Below are positions 45,919 through 54,982 of a DNA stretch of 64,000 bases, one piece after another (within the stretch, counting starts at the first letter, position 1; each line of letters opens with the position of its first letter). This DNA is from Bradyrhizobiaceae bacterium Ga0074131 (GTDB lineage Bacteria > Pseudomonadota > Alphaproteobacteria > Rhizobiales > Xanthobacteraceae). The DNA lies in NCBI GenBank assembly GCA_001464035.1, contig LNEC01000012.1, forward strand, positions 186,001-250,000. Reading direction: 5' to 3'. The notes beneath the pieces were generated by a model, which did no database searches, was not told the DNA's origin, and worked only from the letters and a program-made list of their open reading frames with translations. The position numbers and the translations under genes are program-made.

Positions 45919-46772
45919 TGCAGTATGGTGCCCCGGGCCAGGGGCGCCATTTCTTCATGCCGCATAGAACTTTCGTTTGGCTGTGTCTGCTGCCGCTCGC
46001 CGTGCTGACGGCGGCGTTCTTTCTGTTGCCGATGGCAAGGCTGGTCGTGACCGGAGCCGAGGGCCCGCAAGGGTTGGCCGGATATCTGGCCATCCTGGTC
46101 GAGCCGCGTTATCGCGCCACCCTGATCAACACCGTTCTGCTGTCGGCAGCGACCACGATCGTCACGCTCATCATCGCCACGGTGGCGGGAATGTTCCTGC
46201 AGCGTCATCGCTTTCCCGGCCGCGCCGTGCTGATCGCGATGTTGACCTTTCCGCTGGCTTTTCCCGGCGTGGTTGTGGGATTCCTGATTATCCTGCTCGC
46301 GGGACGCCAAGGCCTGATCGGGGATCTCTCGAACCGCTTGTTCGGCGAGAAGCTGGTCTTCGCCTATTCGATCTTCGGGCTCTTTCTCGGCTACCTCTAT
46401 TTCTCGATCCCGCGCGTCATTCTCACTATCATGGCTGCGGTCCAGAAACTTGACGTGGGCCTGGAAGAGGCCGCGCGTTCGCTCGGCGCCAGCCCCTGGG
46501 CCGTGCAGCGCGACGTGGTGCTGCCGGCGCTGGGGCCCGCGTTCGTGGCCTCGGGTGCGATCGCTTTTGCGACCGCGATGGGCGCATTCGGCACGGCGTT
46601 CACGCTGGCAACCAACATCGATGTGCTGCCGATGCTGATCTACACCGAGTTTACGCTTGCCGCGAATTTCGCCACTTCGGCCGCGCTGTCGGTCGGGCTC
46701 GGGATCATCGCCTGGGCCATTCTGGCGCTTGCCCGCTCCTTCAGCGGCAGCGCCGTCGCGGCGGCTGGGTGA
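45918..46772 (+). CDS. ABC transporter permease 1
   Basis: 284 residues with six hydrophobic segments and a typical inner-membrane permease signature EEAARSLGASPWAVQRDVVLPALGPA (EAA loop, about residues 181-206). It partners permease 2 and the ATPase. Start overlaps the binding-protein stop by 1 base, so translation is coupled. Confidence 0.9.
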   Translation: MQYGAPGQGRHFFMPHRTFVWLCLLPLAVLTAAFFLLPMARLVVTGAEGPQGLAGYLAILVEPRYRATLINTVLLSAATTIVTLIIATVAGMFLQRHRFPGRAVLIAMLTFPLAFPGVVVGFLIILLAGRQGLIGDLSNRLFGEKLVFAYSIFGLFLGYLYFSIPRVILTIMAAVQKLDVGLEEAARSLGASPWAVQRDVVLPALGPAFVASGAIAFATAMGAFGTAFTLATNIDVLPMLIYTEFTLAANFATSAALSVGLGIIAWAILALARSFSGSAVAAAG

Positions 46773-46776
46773 AACC

Positions 46777-47562
46777 ATGCGCGATCGCCTGATCTTCACC
46801 GGCCAACTCGTGTTTACATTGCTTGTCGCTGCCTTCCTGATGGCGCCCGCGATCCTGTCGATCTCGGCCGGGGTCACGGTGAACTACTTCCGCGGGATAT
46901 CCTCGGGCGTGACGTTGCAGTGGGTGTTTCAGGTCTGGGAGCTCTATGCCGCCACGATCCTGCTCTCATTTGTGATCGCATTCGCAACGCTCGCGGTGAC
47001 GCTGGTCGCCGGCGTTCCCGCGGCTTATGCTCTGCACGTGCGGGGAGGGCGGTTCTCGCGCATTGTCGAGGAAATCATCACTCTGCCGCTGGCAATCCCC
47101 GGGCTTGCGATCGCGCTGGCGCTGCTGTTTACCTATCAAGGTTTCAGCGATTTTCGCCGTTCATGGCTGTTCATCCTCACCGGTCACGTCATCTTCACGA
47201 TGCCGTTCATGGTGCGGTCCGTGATGGCAGTGTTCGCGACCATCGATATCAAGACCCTGGACGAGGGCGCGGCTTCGCTGGGCGCTTCGCCGTGGCGTCG
47301 CTTTCGCGACGTAATCGTTCCCAACGCGTTACCCGGGATACTTGCGGGTTCGCTGATGGTCGTCACGCTATCGCTGGGCGAATTCAATCTGACCTGGATG
47401 CTGCATACACCCCTGACCAAGACGCTGCCCATTGGTCTTGCGGACAGTTATGCATCGATGCGGCTGGAAGTTGCCTCGGCCTATACTCTGATTTTCTTTG
47501 TCATGATCATTCCGCTTCTCGTCGCAATGCAGATGTTTGCCGATAGGGAGCATCAAAGCTGA
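46777..47562 (+). CDS. ABC transporter permease 2
   Basis: 261 residues, six hydrophobic segments, EAA loop DEGAASLGASPWRRFRDVIVPNALPG (about 158-183). It forms the permease pair with the upstream gene (4-base gap). The open frame extends upstream into permease 1; the family start is the ATG at 46777. ATPase gene follows. Confidence 0.9.
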   Translation: MRDRLIFTGQLVFTLLVAAFLMAPAILSISAGVTVNYFRGISSGVTLQWVFQVWELYAATILLSFVIAFATLAVTLVAGVPAAYALHVRGGRFSRIVEEIITLPLAIPGLAIALALLFTYQGFSDFRRSWLFILTGHVIFTMPFMVRSVMAVFATIDIKTLDEGAASLGASPWRRFRDVIVPNALPGILAGSLMVVTLSLGEFNLTWMLHTPLTKTLPIGLADSYASMRLEVASAYTLIFFVMIIPLLVAMQMFADREHQS

Positions 47563-47588
47563 GCGAGCCTGCCGGACATGGCGCGTCG

Positions 47589-48620
47589 GTGCGCATCGAG
47601 AGCTGCGGCAAGACGTTTGCCGACGGTACGCGCGCGCTCGAGCCCGCCACACTCGACATCGCGCGTGGCGAAACGCTGGTGCTTCTCGGCCCCTCCGGCT
47701 GTGGCAAGACCACCATGCTGCGCATCATTGCCGGGCTGGAGTTGCCGGATGCCGGGGGCCGGGTACTGTTCGACGGCAACGACATGACATCGGTGCCGAT
47801 CGAGCGGCGCAATGTCGGCATGGTGTTCCAGTCCTACGCGCTGTTCCCCAACATGAGCGTTGCCGACAATATCGGCTACGGCCTAAGAATCCGGGGCATG
47901 GCAAGGCAAGAACGCGCAGCGCGTGTCGCCGAACTGGTGGCGCTCACCAATATTTCGGGGCTCGAGAACCGCCGGGTGGATCAACTCTCCGGCGGCCAGC
48001 GGCAGCGCGTGGCGCTGGCGCGGGCGGTGGCAGTCCGGCCGGGCATCCTGCTGCTCGACGAGCCCCTGACCGCACTCGACGCAGCGCTTCGCGATCGGTT
48101 GCGCGGCGAGCTCAACCGTCTGCTGCGCGCACTCGGCATCACCACCATCTATGTCACCCACGATCAGTCCGAGGCCATGGAGCTCGGTGACCGCATCGTG
48201 GTCATGGAGAAGGGGGCGATTGCGCAGATCGGCACGCCGCGCGAAATCTATTTCATGCCGAAGAATCGCTTCGTGGCGGAATTCATAGGCGCCGCAAATA
48301 TCGTCGAGGCGCCTGTCGAGAACGGCCATCTTGTCCTGCCCGGCGGGCGGCAGCCGATCGGTGGCGGCGCAAGCCGCGCGGCCGCAGTCGCCATGATCCG
48401 TCCCGAGACGATCTGGATTGTTGCAGAAGGAGGCGCGCCGCTCTCGGGGATTATCGACAGCGTGAGCTTCATCGGCGACCGGCAGCGCATGGTGGTCAGC
48501 GGTGCGTCGGATAAGCTTCTCACGATCGATGCGCCTAACACCATCAAGGCTCAGCCCGGCGAACGGATCGGACTCCTGATCACCCCGGAGGCCGTCCGTC
48601 TGTTGCCAGCGGAAAACTGA
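47589..48620 (+). CDS. ABC transporter ATP-binding protein
   Basis: 343 residues. Walker A GPSGCGKTT, Q-loop MVFQSYALFPNMS, signature LSGGQRQRVALARA, Walker B ILLLDEP and H-loop VTHDQ are all intact. A C-terminal TOBE-like domain (about 240-343) matches the MalK/PotA group. GTG 47589 was used; a CTG at 47559, overlapping the permease stop as CTGA with AGGGA upstream, is an alternative start. Energises the preceding permeases. Confidence 0.93.
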   Translation: MRIESCGKTFADGTRALEPATLDIARGETLVLLGPSGCGKTTMLRIIAGLELPDAGGRVLFDGNDMTSVPIERRNVGMVFQSYALFPNMSVADNIGYGLRIRGMARQERAARVAELVALTNISGLENRRVDQLSGGQRQRVALARAVAVRPGILLLDEPLTALDAALRDRLRGELNRLLRALGITTIYVTHDQSEAMELGDRIVVMEKGAIAQIGTPREIYFMPKNRFVAEFIGAANIVEAPVENGHLVLPGGRQPIGGGASRAAAVAMIRPETIWIVAEGGAPLSGIIDSVSFIGDRQRMVVSGASDKLLTIDAPNTIKAQPGERIGLLITPEAVRLLPAEN

Positions 48621-48628
48621 TAAGTCAG

Positions 48629-49465
48629 ATGACCCCAAAACCCGTCCTCATCGCGCAGATTTCGGATCTGCACATCAAACTCCCGGGCCAATTGGCTTAC
48701 GGACGCGTCGATACGGCAGTGGCGCTTGAGCGCTGTGTGGCCGCTTTGAACAAATTCCGGCCAAGGCCGGACATCGTCGTAATCTCCGGCGATCTTGCTG
48801 ATACGCCGACGGTTGGGGAATATGAGTATCTCAAACGCCTGCTGGGACCGCTCAAACTGCCGTTCGTCAGCATTCCCGGAAATCACGATTCGCGCGAGAT
48901 GATGCGCGACGCGCTTCCGCAGACCTATGCCTCCTCAACGGGGCCGCTCAACCAGCGAGTCGAAGTCAACGGGCTCGATCTTGTGCTGCTGGATTCGAGC
49001 GTGCACGGAAAGCCGCATGGCGAACTCGATGTGCCGACCCTGCAATGGCTCGACGCAACATTGGCATCCTCGGATGGCCGGCCCGCGCTGTTGTTCCTGC
49101 ACCATCCGCCATTCATGGCCGGCATCTGGCACATGGACAGGCAGAACCTCCTCAATGCCGCCGAACTGGCGGCGGTCGTCAGGCGCCATCGGCGCGTGCA
49201 GTTGATCGCAACAGGGCACGTTCATCGCGCTACCCTTACGATGTTCGCCGGCGTCCCGACCACCATCTGTCCTGCCCCCAATCACGCGGTCGACCTTGAT
49301 CTGGCGCAGTTGCGACAGCCGTCGTTCAAGGTGGAGCCGGCGGCTTTTCATCTTCATAGCTGGTTTCGTGGCGAGGGGTTTGGCAACGTCGTTACTCATC
49401 AGGTACCGGTCGGCAATTTTGATGGGCCGCATCCGTTCTTCGGGCCGGACGGGAAATTGCTCTAA
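48629..49465 (+). CDS. Metallophosphoesterase, GpdQ/CpdA-like phosphodiesterase
   Basis: 278 residues. Metal ligands appear in order: DLH (13-15), GDLAD, GNHD, an HHPP histidine pair and GHVHR. This is the class III cyclic-nucleotide/glycerophosphodiesterase pattern. It is the last gene of the ABC operon (8-base gap after the ATPase), which suggests that the imported ligand is a phosphodiester or related ester. No signal peptide is present, so it acts in the cytoplasm. Confidence 0.88.
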   Translation: MTPKPVLIAQISDLHIKLPGQLAYGRVDTAVALERCVAALNKFRPRPDIVVISGDLADTPTVGEYEYLKRLLGPLKLPFVSIPGNHDSREMMRDALPQTYASSTGPLNQRVEVNGLDLVLLDSSVHGKPHGELDVPTLQWLDATLASSDGRPALLFLHHPPFMAGIWHMDRQNLLNAAELAAVVRRHRRVQLIATGHVHRATLTMFAGVPTTICPAPNHAVDLDLAQLRQPSFKVEPAAFHLHSWFRGEGFGNVVTHQVPVGNFDGPHPFFGPDGKLL

Positions 49466-49598
49466 GCCGGGCCGGGGCGCGTCATTGGACTCGCTGTCGA
49501 CAGCCGGGTCGATGACGCCGGGTTGCATAGGTGCATGAGTTGACTTTGAAATCCGGCCGGCTGCAAATGCCGGCAACGATTTCGCGGAAGGAAACATC

Positions 49599-50829
49599 AT
49601 GGCTGACGCCTGGATCATCGACGCATGCAGAACGCCGCGGGGCATTGGCAAGGCCGGCAAGGGCGCGTTGGCAGGCATTCATCCGCAGCAGCTCGGCGCG
49701 GCAGTGTTGCGGGCGTTGGTCGGTCGCACAGGGATCGATACCGCCGACGTCGAAGATATCGTCTGGGGCACCAGTTCCCAGCGGGGGCCGCAGAGCGGCG
49801 ATCTCGGCCGGATGTCGGCGCTCGACGCCGGCTATGACGTTCGCACCAGCGGCGTCACGCTCGATCGCTTCTGTGGTTCCGGCATAACCAGCGTCAACAT
49901 GGCGGCCGCCTCCATTATGGCGGGCTTCGAGGACCTCGTAATCGCGGGCGGTACAGAGATGATGTCCATGGAGGGACGCCGCGGCGAGGGGCCGTTGATG
50001 ATGGACGCCGGCAATCTTCGCTTGCGGGCCCGGCACCCGCAGTCGCATCAGGGCGTCTGCGCGGACGCCGTTGCGACGCTCGAAGGCATCACGCGGCAGG
50101 ATGTTGACAGGCTTGGTTTCGAGAGCCAGCAGAAGGCCGCCGCGGCCATCAACGCCGGCTATTTCAACAAGAGTCTGATTCCGGTTTGCCGCGAGGACGG
50201 CAGCCTCGCGCTGGACCGCGAGGAATATCCGAGGCCGCAGACCTCGCTCGAAGGGCTGGCCGCTCTCAAGCCGGCCTTTACGACGGTGGCGGATCATCCG
50301 CTCGATGATAAGGGGACGACTTACCGCAGCCTGATCCTGCAAGAATATCCCGACCTCGAGATCGATTTCATGCATCACGCCGGCAATTCATCCGGTGTGG
50401 TCGACGGCTCGGCGGCCATCCTGCTGGCATCGCCGAACTATGCCAAGGCCCACGGCCTGAAGCCGCGCGCGCGTTGTCGCGATGGCGAATATGGGCGACT
50501 CACCCACGTTGATGCTCGACGCCCCCGTCCCGGCGGCGCGCAAGGTGCTGGCCAAGGCCGGCCTAAAGCTGGATGACATCGATCTCTTCGAAATCAACGA
50601 GGCTTTCGCGGTCGTGACCGAGAAATTCATCAGGGACCTCGCAATCGACCGCGCCAAGGTCAATGTCAATGGCGGTTCAATCGCTCTCGGTCACCCCATC
50701 GGCGCAACCGGTTCGATCCTGATCGGGACTATTCTCGACGAACTTGAGCGTCGTGACCTCAAGCGCGGTCTTGCGACCATGTGCGCCGCCGGCGGCATGG
50801 CGCCGGCAATCATCATCGAGCGCATTTAG
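49599..50829 (+). pseudogene. Thiolase (acetyl-CoA acyltransferase), frameshifted
   Basis: Two consecutive frames together cover a full thiolase. The first carries the acyl-accepting nucleophile Cys92 in RFCGSG. The second supplies GHPIGATG and the second Cys in CAAGGMAPA. The frame changes at the CG-repeat around 50464-50474, where a loss of one CG dinucleotide would explain it (total length leaves a remainder of one base). Either a real frameshift or a sequencing error. If intact it would make or cleave 3-ketoacyl-CoA. GGAAGG precedes the ATG. Confidence 0.85.
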
Positions 50830-50868
50830 CCGGGGAGCGCGGCAAGGCTGGCGAACGGTCTAAGCGCT

Positions 50869-51597
50869 TCAACTCGCCTTGGCCATATCTTCGTCTTCCG
50901 GCGAGTTGAGATACATGCCGGACATAGTATCGACCCAGCACAGGTGATCGTGGACCTTCTTGACGCCGGTGATGTTCTCGGCAGCAACCACAGCGGCCTG
51001 CCGTGAACGCTCCTCGGTGATGACGCCGCTCAGATGGACAATGCCGTCGCGCACGATGACGGTCAGGCCGAAGGGACACCAGTCGTTCTTCTCAAGAGCG
51101 TCGATTATACGGTTACGAATGTGGTCATCGTCGGCGGTCGGATCGGATACCTGACGGGCAAGGCTGGCAACCGCCTGCAACAGGTTGGCTCGAGACACGA
51201 TGCCCACGATTTTTTCCCCCCGCATCACCGGTAGCCGCTTGACGTTGTTGTTTTCCATGCGCTGAACAATGTCCTCTAGCGGGGTATCTTCCGTGACGGT
51301 AACCGGCTGCTGGGTCATGATCTCGGCCACCTTGCTACCATGCGCCTGAATGAAATCGGTTGCCGCCGCGCCTGGGCCGAGAATGAACTTCAGGAACCGG
51401 CCCCGCTTGCGCTGGGTACCGATTTCGCCACGGCGGATAAAATCTCCCTCCGAGACGATGCCGACCAGTTTGCCTGACGCGTCGACCACCGGCAGACCGC
51501 TGACGTGCTTTTGAAGCATGGTGTTGGCGGCTTCGAGAACCGTGGTTTCCGGCGTGACGGTGATGACAGGCCGGGTCATGATCTGGTGGGCGCGCAT
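50869..51597 (-). CDS. CBS-BON domain protein
   Basis: 242 residues: two CBS motifs (RPVITVTPETTVLEAA and QQPVTVTEDTPLEDIV) in the first 150, then a BON domain (about 155-225: IRNRIIDALEKNDWCPFGLTVIVRDGIVHLSG). CBS domains bind adenine nucleotides; BON domains bind membranes. Such proteins are induced in stress and low oxygen in several alphaproteobacteria. ATG 51597 has GGAGG upstream. Divergent from the phasin gene, with a FixK-type box between. Confidence 0.9.
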   Translation of the reverse strand: MRAHQIMTRPVITVTPETTVLEAANTMLQKHVSGLPVVDASGKLVGIVSEGDFIRRGEIGTQRKRGRFLKFILGPGAAATDFIQAHGSKVAEIMTQQPVTVTEDTPLEDIVQRMENNNVKRLPVMRGEKIVGIVSRANLLQAVASLARQVSDPTADDDHIRNRIIDALEKNDWCPFGLTVIVRDGIVHLSGVITEERSRQAAVVAAENITGVKKVHDHLCWVDTMSGMYLNSPEDEDMAKAS

Positions 51598-51664
51598 GGA
51601 GGCCTCCACGAGGTTCGAGATTGAACGCTATTTTGAAAGATTATTCCGACCGCAGTGCTGTAAT

Positions 51665-51678
51665 TTGACTCAGGTCAA
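51665..51678. promoter_or_regulatory. FNR/FixK-type box
   Basis: TTGACTCAGGTCAA matches TTGA-N6-TCAA with complete half-site symmetry. It lies between the divergent CBS-BON and phasin genes, 49 bases before the phasin ATG and 68 bases before the CBS-BON start. Oxygen-responsive control is expected if the site is bound by FixK or FNR. Prediction only. Confidence 0.65.
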
Positions 51679-51726
51679 GGGAGTGGAGCTTGATGCAGCT
51701 CAATGTGCGCCCCGGGACAAGGTCGT

Positions 51727-52122
51727 ATGATGCAAAATGACGCAGAATTGGAGTTCACCGTGCCTGAATTAACCGAGCCGGCTGTCGCGATCATCGAGCA
51801 GTCCGCAGCTGACGCTGTGGCGCGATTGGCCAACGCGAACAAGCACGCGTTGGACTTCATGATGGGCACACAGAGGGTGGTGCTTGAGGAGGTCGTATTT
51901 GCGAGCAACGAGTTGCTCGACCGGGCGAAAACCGAGACGCACCTACTCGCCGAATTTATTTCGAAGATGGCCGGATCGCATTCGGTCAAGGATCTGAAAA
52001 CCATGTACCAGGAGTGCGGCCAGCATCAGATCGATTTCATCCGAAGGGACAGCGATCGGCTCTTCAAGCACGGCGAGCGGATGATCGAAGCCACAGCGAA
52101 GCTGTTCAGACCCGAGAGCTGA
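51727..52122 (+). CDS. Phasin family protein (second)
   Basis: 131 residues, predominantly helical, with phasin composition (EPAVAIIEQSAADAVARLANANKHALDFMMGTQ, by position about 15-47). It should coat polyhydroxyalkanoate granules made by the synthase encoded 55 bases downstream. A FixK-type box lies upstream of it. The start ATG 51727 follows AAGG; the next ATG codon is three bases later. Confidence 0.82.
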   Translation: MMQNDAELEFTVPELTEPAVAIIEQSAADAVARLANANKHALDFMMGTQRVVLEEVVFASNELLDRAKTETHLLAEFISKMAGSHSVKDLKTMYQECGQHQIDFIRRDSDRLFKHGERMIEATAKLFRPES

Positions 52123-52177
52123 TCTATTTTCCGGCAGTCGTGGATCTGAAACCCGACTATCTCTCCAAAGGAAGAGA

Positions 52178-54043
52178 ATGGAATCCGTGCAGCCGATGTC
52201 GAGCCCGCCAGCCGTCGATGCGCCGAGGCTGCCGTGTTCCGCTCACGCCAAGGGCTACGACCAAGGCTGTATCGCCTCTTCGGTCGAGCCTCGAGCCGTG
52301 AAGGCGTTCGATGCCGAGGGAAAGCGACCCGAGGTCTACCAGGCGGATCGCACGTTTCACGCGTTGCTGGCGCAGCTGACCGGTGGCATATCGCCGGTTG
52401 CGCTGTCGCTTGCCTTTACAGATTGGGCCATGCATCTGGCGGCAGCGCCGCAGCGGCAAATGGATATTTGCCAGGAAGCCTTGCGGACCACAAGTCAGCT
52501 GCTTGAATCTTCATGGGGATTTTTCTCACCCAATCAGGCGCCGTGGTCACTGATCAAGCCGCAGGCGCAGGATCGGCGCTTCGCTGCGCCGGAGTGGGAG
52601 CGTCCGCCGTTCAATCTGCTGGCACAGGCGTTTCTGTTGAGGCAGCGGTGGTGGCACAACGCGACGACCGGTGTGCGAGGGGTCGCCCCGGCGAACGAGG
52701 CGATTGTCGAATTCGCGGTGCGGCAAGTGCTCGATATGCTGGCGCCGTCCAATTTCGCCGCTACCAATCCCGAAGTGTTGCAGAAGACATTCCGGAGCGG
52801 CGGCGAGAACTTTGTCCTGGGCTTGCAGAACTGGTACCATGATTGGATGCGCCTGCTGTCCGGCGGCAAGCCGCAGCAGAATCAGGATTTCGTCGTTGGC
52901 AAGAACGTAGCGGCGTCACGAGGCAAGGTCGTATTCCGAAACGAGCTCATCGAGCTGATCCAGTACTATCCGGCCACGGCCAAAGTGCATCCGGAACCGA
53001 TCCTGATCGTGCCTGCCTGGATCATGAAGTATTATATTCTCGACCTGTCGCCGCATAACTCGCTGGTCAGGTTCCTGACTGAGCAAGGCTTTACCGTGTT
53101 CATGATCTCCTGGCGCAATCCAGGACCGGGGGATCGCGATGTCGCGTTCGACGACTACCGCACGCTTGGCGTGGAAGCCTCGGTCGAAGCCATTGGGCAG
53201 ATCGTGCCGGATCGCCAAGTTCATGCACTCGGCTATTGTCTGGGCGGAACGTTGCTGTCGATCGCGGCCGCAACGATGGGGCGGGACGGCGACAACAGAT
53301 TGAAATCGATCAGCCTGCTGGCGGCGCAGACGGATTTCACCGAAGCGGGCGAGCTGACCCTGTTCATCAACGAGAGCCAAGTCGCATTCCTCGAAGACAT
53401 GATGTGGGAAAGCGGTGTGCTGGACACGACGCAGATGGCGGGCGCATTCCAACTGCTGCGTTCGAACGATCTGATCTGGTCGCGGATCACCCGTGATTAT
53501 CTGATGGGAGAACGGACGCCGCCCAACGACCTAATGGCCTGGAACGCCGACGCGACTCGCTTGCCGTATCGGATGCATTCCGAGTATCTCCGCAAACTGT
53601 TTCTAGACAACGACCTTGCGGGAGGCCGCTACGTCGTAGAGGGAAGACCCATTGCGCTGTCGGATATTCACACGCCGATGTTTGTGGTGGGAACCCTTCG
53701 CGACCACGTGGCGCCTTGGAAATCTATCTACAAGATACATTATCAGGTGGACGCAGACGTGACCTACCTTCTGACCAGTGGCGGCCACAATACCGGCATC
53801 GTGGCACCGCCTGACGAAAAAGGACGATCTTATCAGGTCAAGACCAAGCCGGAAGATGCGCCTTATGTCGGTCCCGACGAATGGCTGAAGGCGGCCCCCC
53901 GATTTGATGGATCGTGGTGGCCCGAGTGGGCGAGGTGGCTGGCCGCGCGATCCGGCGAGCCGTGCGAGCCGCCGCAAATGGGTGTTGGGCAGGCAGGTGA
54001 CCGGAACTTGCCTGATGCTCCCGGCGACTACGTCCGGCAATAA
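52178..54043 (+). CDS. phaC: Polyhydroxyalkanoate synthase (PhaC family)
   Basis: 621 residues. The lipase-box-like motif GYCLGG holds the catalytic Cys354; DHVAPWK and GHNTGIV carry the Asp and His of the triad. The N-terminal helical part and size match class I synthases. It polymerises 3-hydroxyacyl-CoA at granule surfaces. AAAGGAAGAG precedes the ATG. Together with the phasin it forms a granule gene pair; a FixK-type box is upstream of the pair. Confidence 0.9.
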   Translation: MESVQPMSSPPAVDAPRLPCSAHAKGYDQGCIASSVEPRAVKAFDAEGKRPEVYQADRTFHALLAQLTGGISPVALSLAFTDWAMHLAAAPQRQMDICQEALRTTSQLLESSWGFFSPNQAPWSLIKPQAQDRRFAAPEWERPPFNLLAQAFLLRQRWWHNATTGVRGVAPANEAIVEFAVRQVLDMLAPSNFAATNPEVLQKTFRSGGENFVLGLQNWYHDWMRLLSGGKPQQNQDFVVGKNVAASRGKVVFRNELIELIQYYPATAKVHPEPILIVPAWIMKYYILDLSPHNSLVRFLTEQGFTVFMISWRNPGPGDRDVAFDDYRTLGVEASVEAIGQIVPDRQVHALGYCLGGTLLSIAAATMGRDGDNRLKSISLLAAQTDFTEAGELTLFINESQVAFLEDMMWESGVLDTTQMAGAFQLLRSNDLIWSRITRDYLMGERTPPNDLMAWNADATRLPYRMHSEYLRKLFLDNDLAGGRYVVEGRPIALSDIHTPMFVVGTLRDHVAPWKSIYKIHYQVDADVTYLLTSGGHNTGIVAPPDEKGRSYQVKTKPEDAPYVGPDEWLKAAPRFDGSWWPEWARWLAARSGEPCEPPQMGVGQAGDRNLPDAPGDYVRQ

Positions 54044-54058
54044 TCTCCACCATTGCAT

Positions 54059-54982
54059 TCACGCCAGGGAGGCCAGCTTCCGATATGCCGCGGTCGTCGC
54101 CCGTATCAGCCGTTTCTCGCGCCTATGGCTGAGAAACTGCAGGGGCGCCCGGGCGCCCTCTGGCTCTAGAGCCGCGGCGAGCGAACGACCCCTCGCATCG
54201 TCGTTCAACTGGCCGAGCAATTTTTGCGCCCTTCGCAGGTACTTCAGCGCAACCTGATGCATAGAGAACTGCTTTTCCGCGAACAGATCTCCTAGAGATT
54301 CGATCGAGTAACATAGCTTCTTGTTCAGCAAACGCAGCCGATGCCGCTCCTCCGCATCCATTTTCGGAAGTCTGCGGCACCTCTTTAGAAGCTTTTCTCG
54401 CCATCGTGCCAGCTTGCCCAGGCCATAGACCGCGATTGGAGCAGCGCGCTGCCGGACCGCCTTCTTCTCCTTTTGGATCGACCACGGTCCATGCTCGATC
54501 CAATCGGATGTGCGCTTGACCAGGCGCTGGTATCTGGCCGACCTGAGCGCCCGCGCCAGTTGTAAACGGATCTTGGTGCGCTTTGCGGTCCAGGCCGGAT
54601 AATGGGGAATTGCAGGTGGCGGCCGCTTCTTGATCGCGCTGAGGCGCTCCATCGCAACGTCAATATCTCGCATCACGCCGAGGCGGGCGTTCAGCCACTT
54701 CAGCTCGGCCCTTATTCGTGCCTGCGTGGCATCGGCAACCATCGGTGAAAAGAACAGAATGGCTGTGCGCAAATGCGCCAGCGCGATGCGCATCTGATGC
54801 AGGGCTGCCGGGTCGCCTCGGCTTGTCGCCTCATGATTATTCCTCAAATCCGCCAGATAGCGGCGCGCTACAACCCGAAAGGCGGTGTCGCACGCCATCG
54901 CTGGGATAAGCCGGCGGCGCCGTCGCTGCAAGGGCGCGGCGCGGGGGGCGGGCTGAACGCATGATTTCGGGGATAGCCTCAT
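54059..54982 (-). CDS. CHAD domain protein
   Basis: 307 residues, mostly basic helices with conserved His and Arg/Lys motifs of the CHAD fold (ALHQMRIALAHLRTAILFF and RHRLRLLNKKLCYSIE). CHAD domains bind polyphosphate and locate to polyphosphate granules. The ATG at 54982 overlaps the stop of the upstream kinase-like gene (ATGA), so the two are translationally coupled. A later ATG 28 codons in is possible but would lose the coupling. Confidence 0.88.
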   Translation of the reverse strand: MRLSPKSCVQPAPRAAPLQRRRRRLIPAMACDTAFRVVARRYLADLRNNHEATSRGDPAALHQMRIALAHLRTAILFFSPMVADATQARIRAELKWLNARLGVMRDIDVAMERLSAIKKRPPPAIPHYPAWTAKRTKIRLQLARALRSARYQRLVKRTSDWIEHGPWSIQKEKKAVRQRAAPIAVYGLGKLARWREKLLKRCRRLPKMDAEERHRLRLLNKKLCYSIESLGDLFAEKQFSMHQVALKYLRRAQKLLGQLNDDARGRSLAAALEPEGARAPLQFLSHRREKRLIRATTAAYRKLASLA

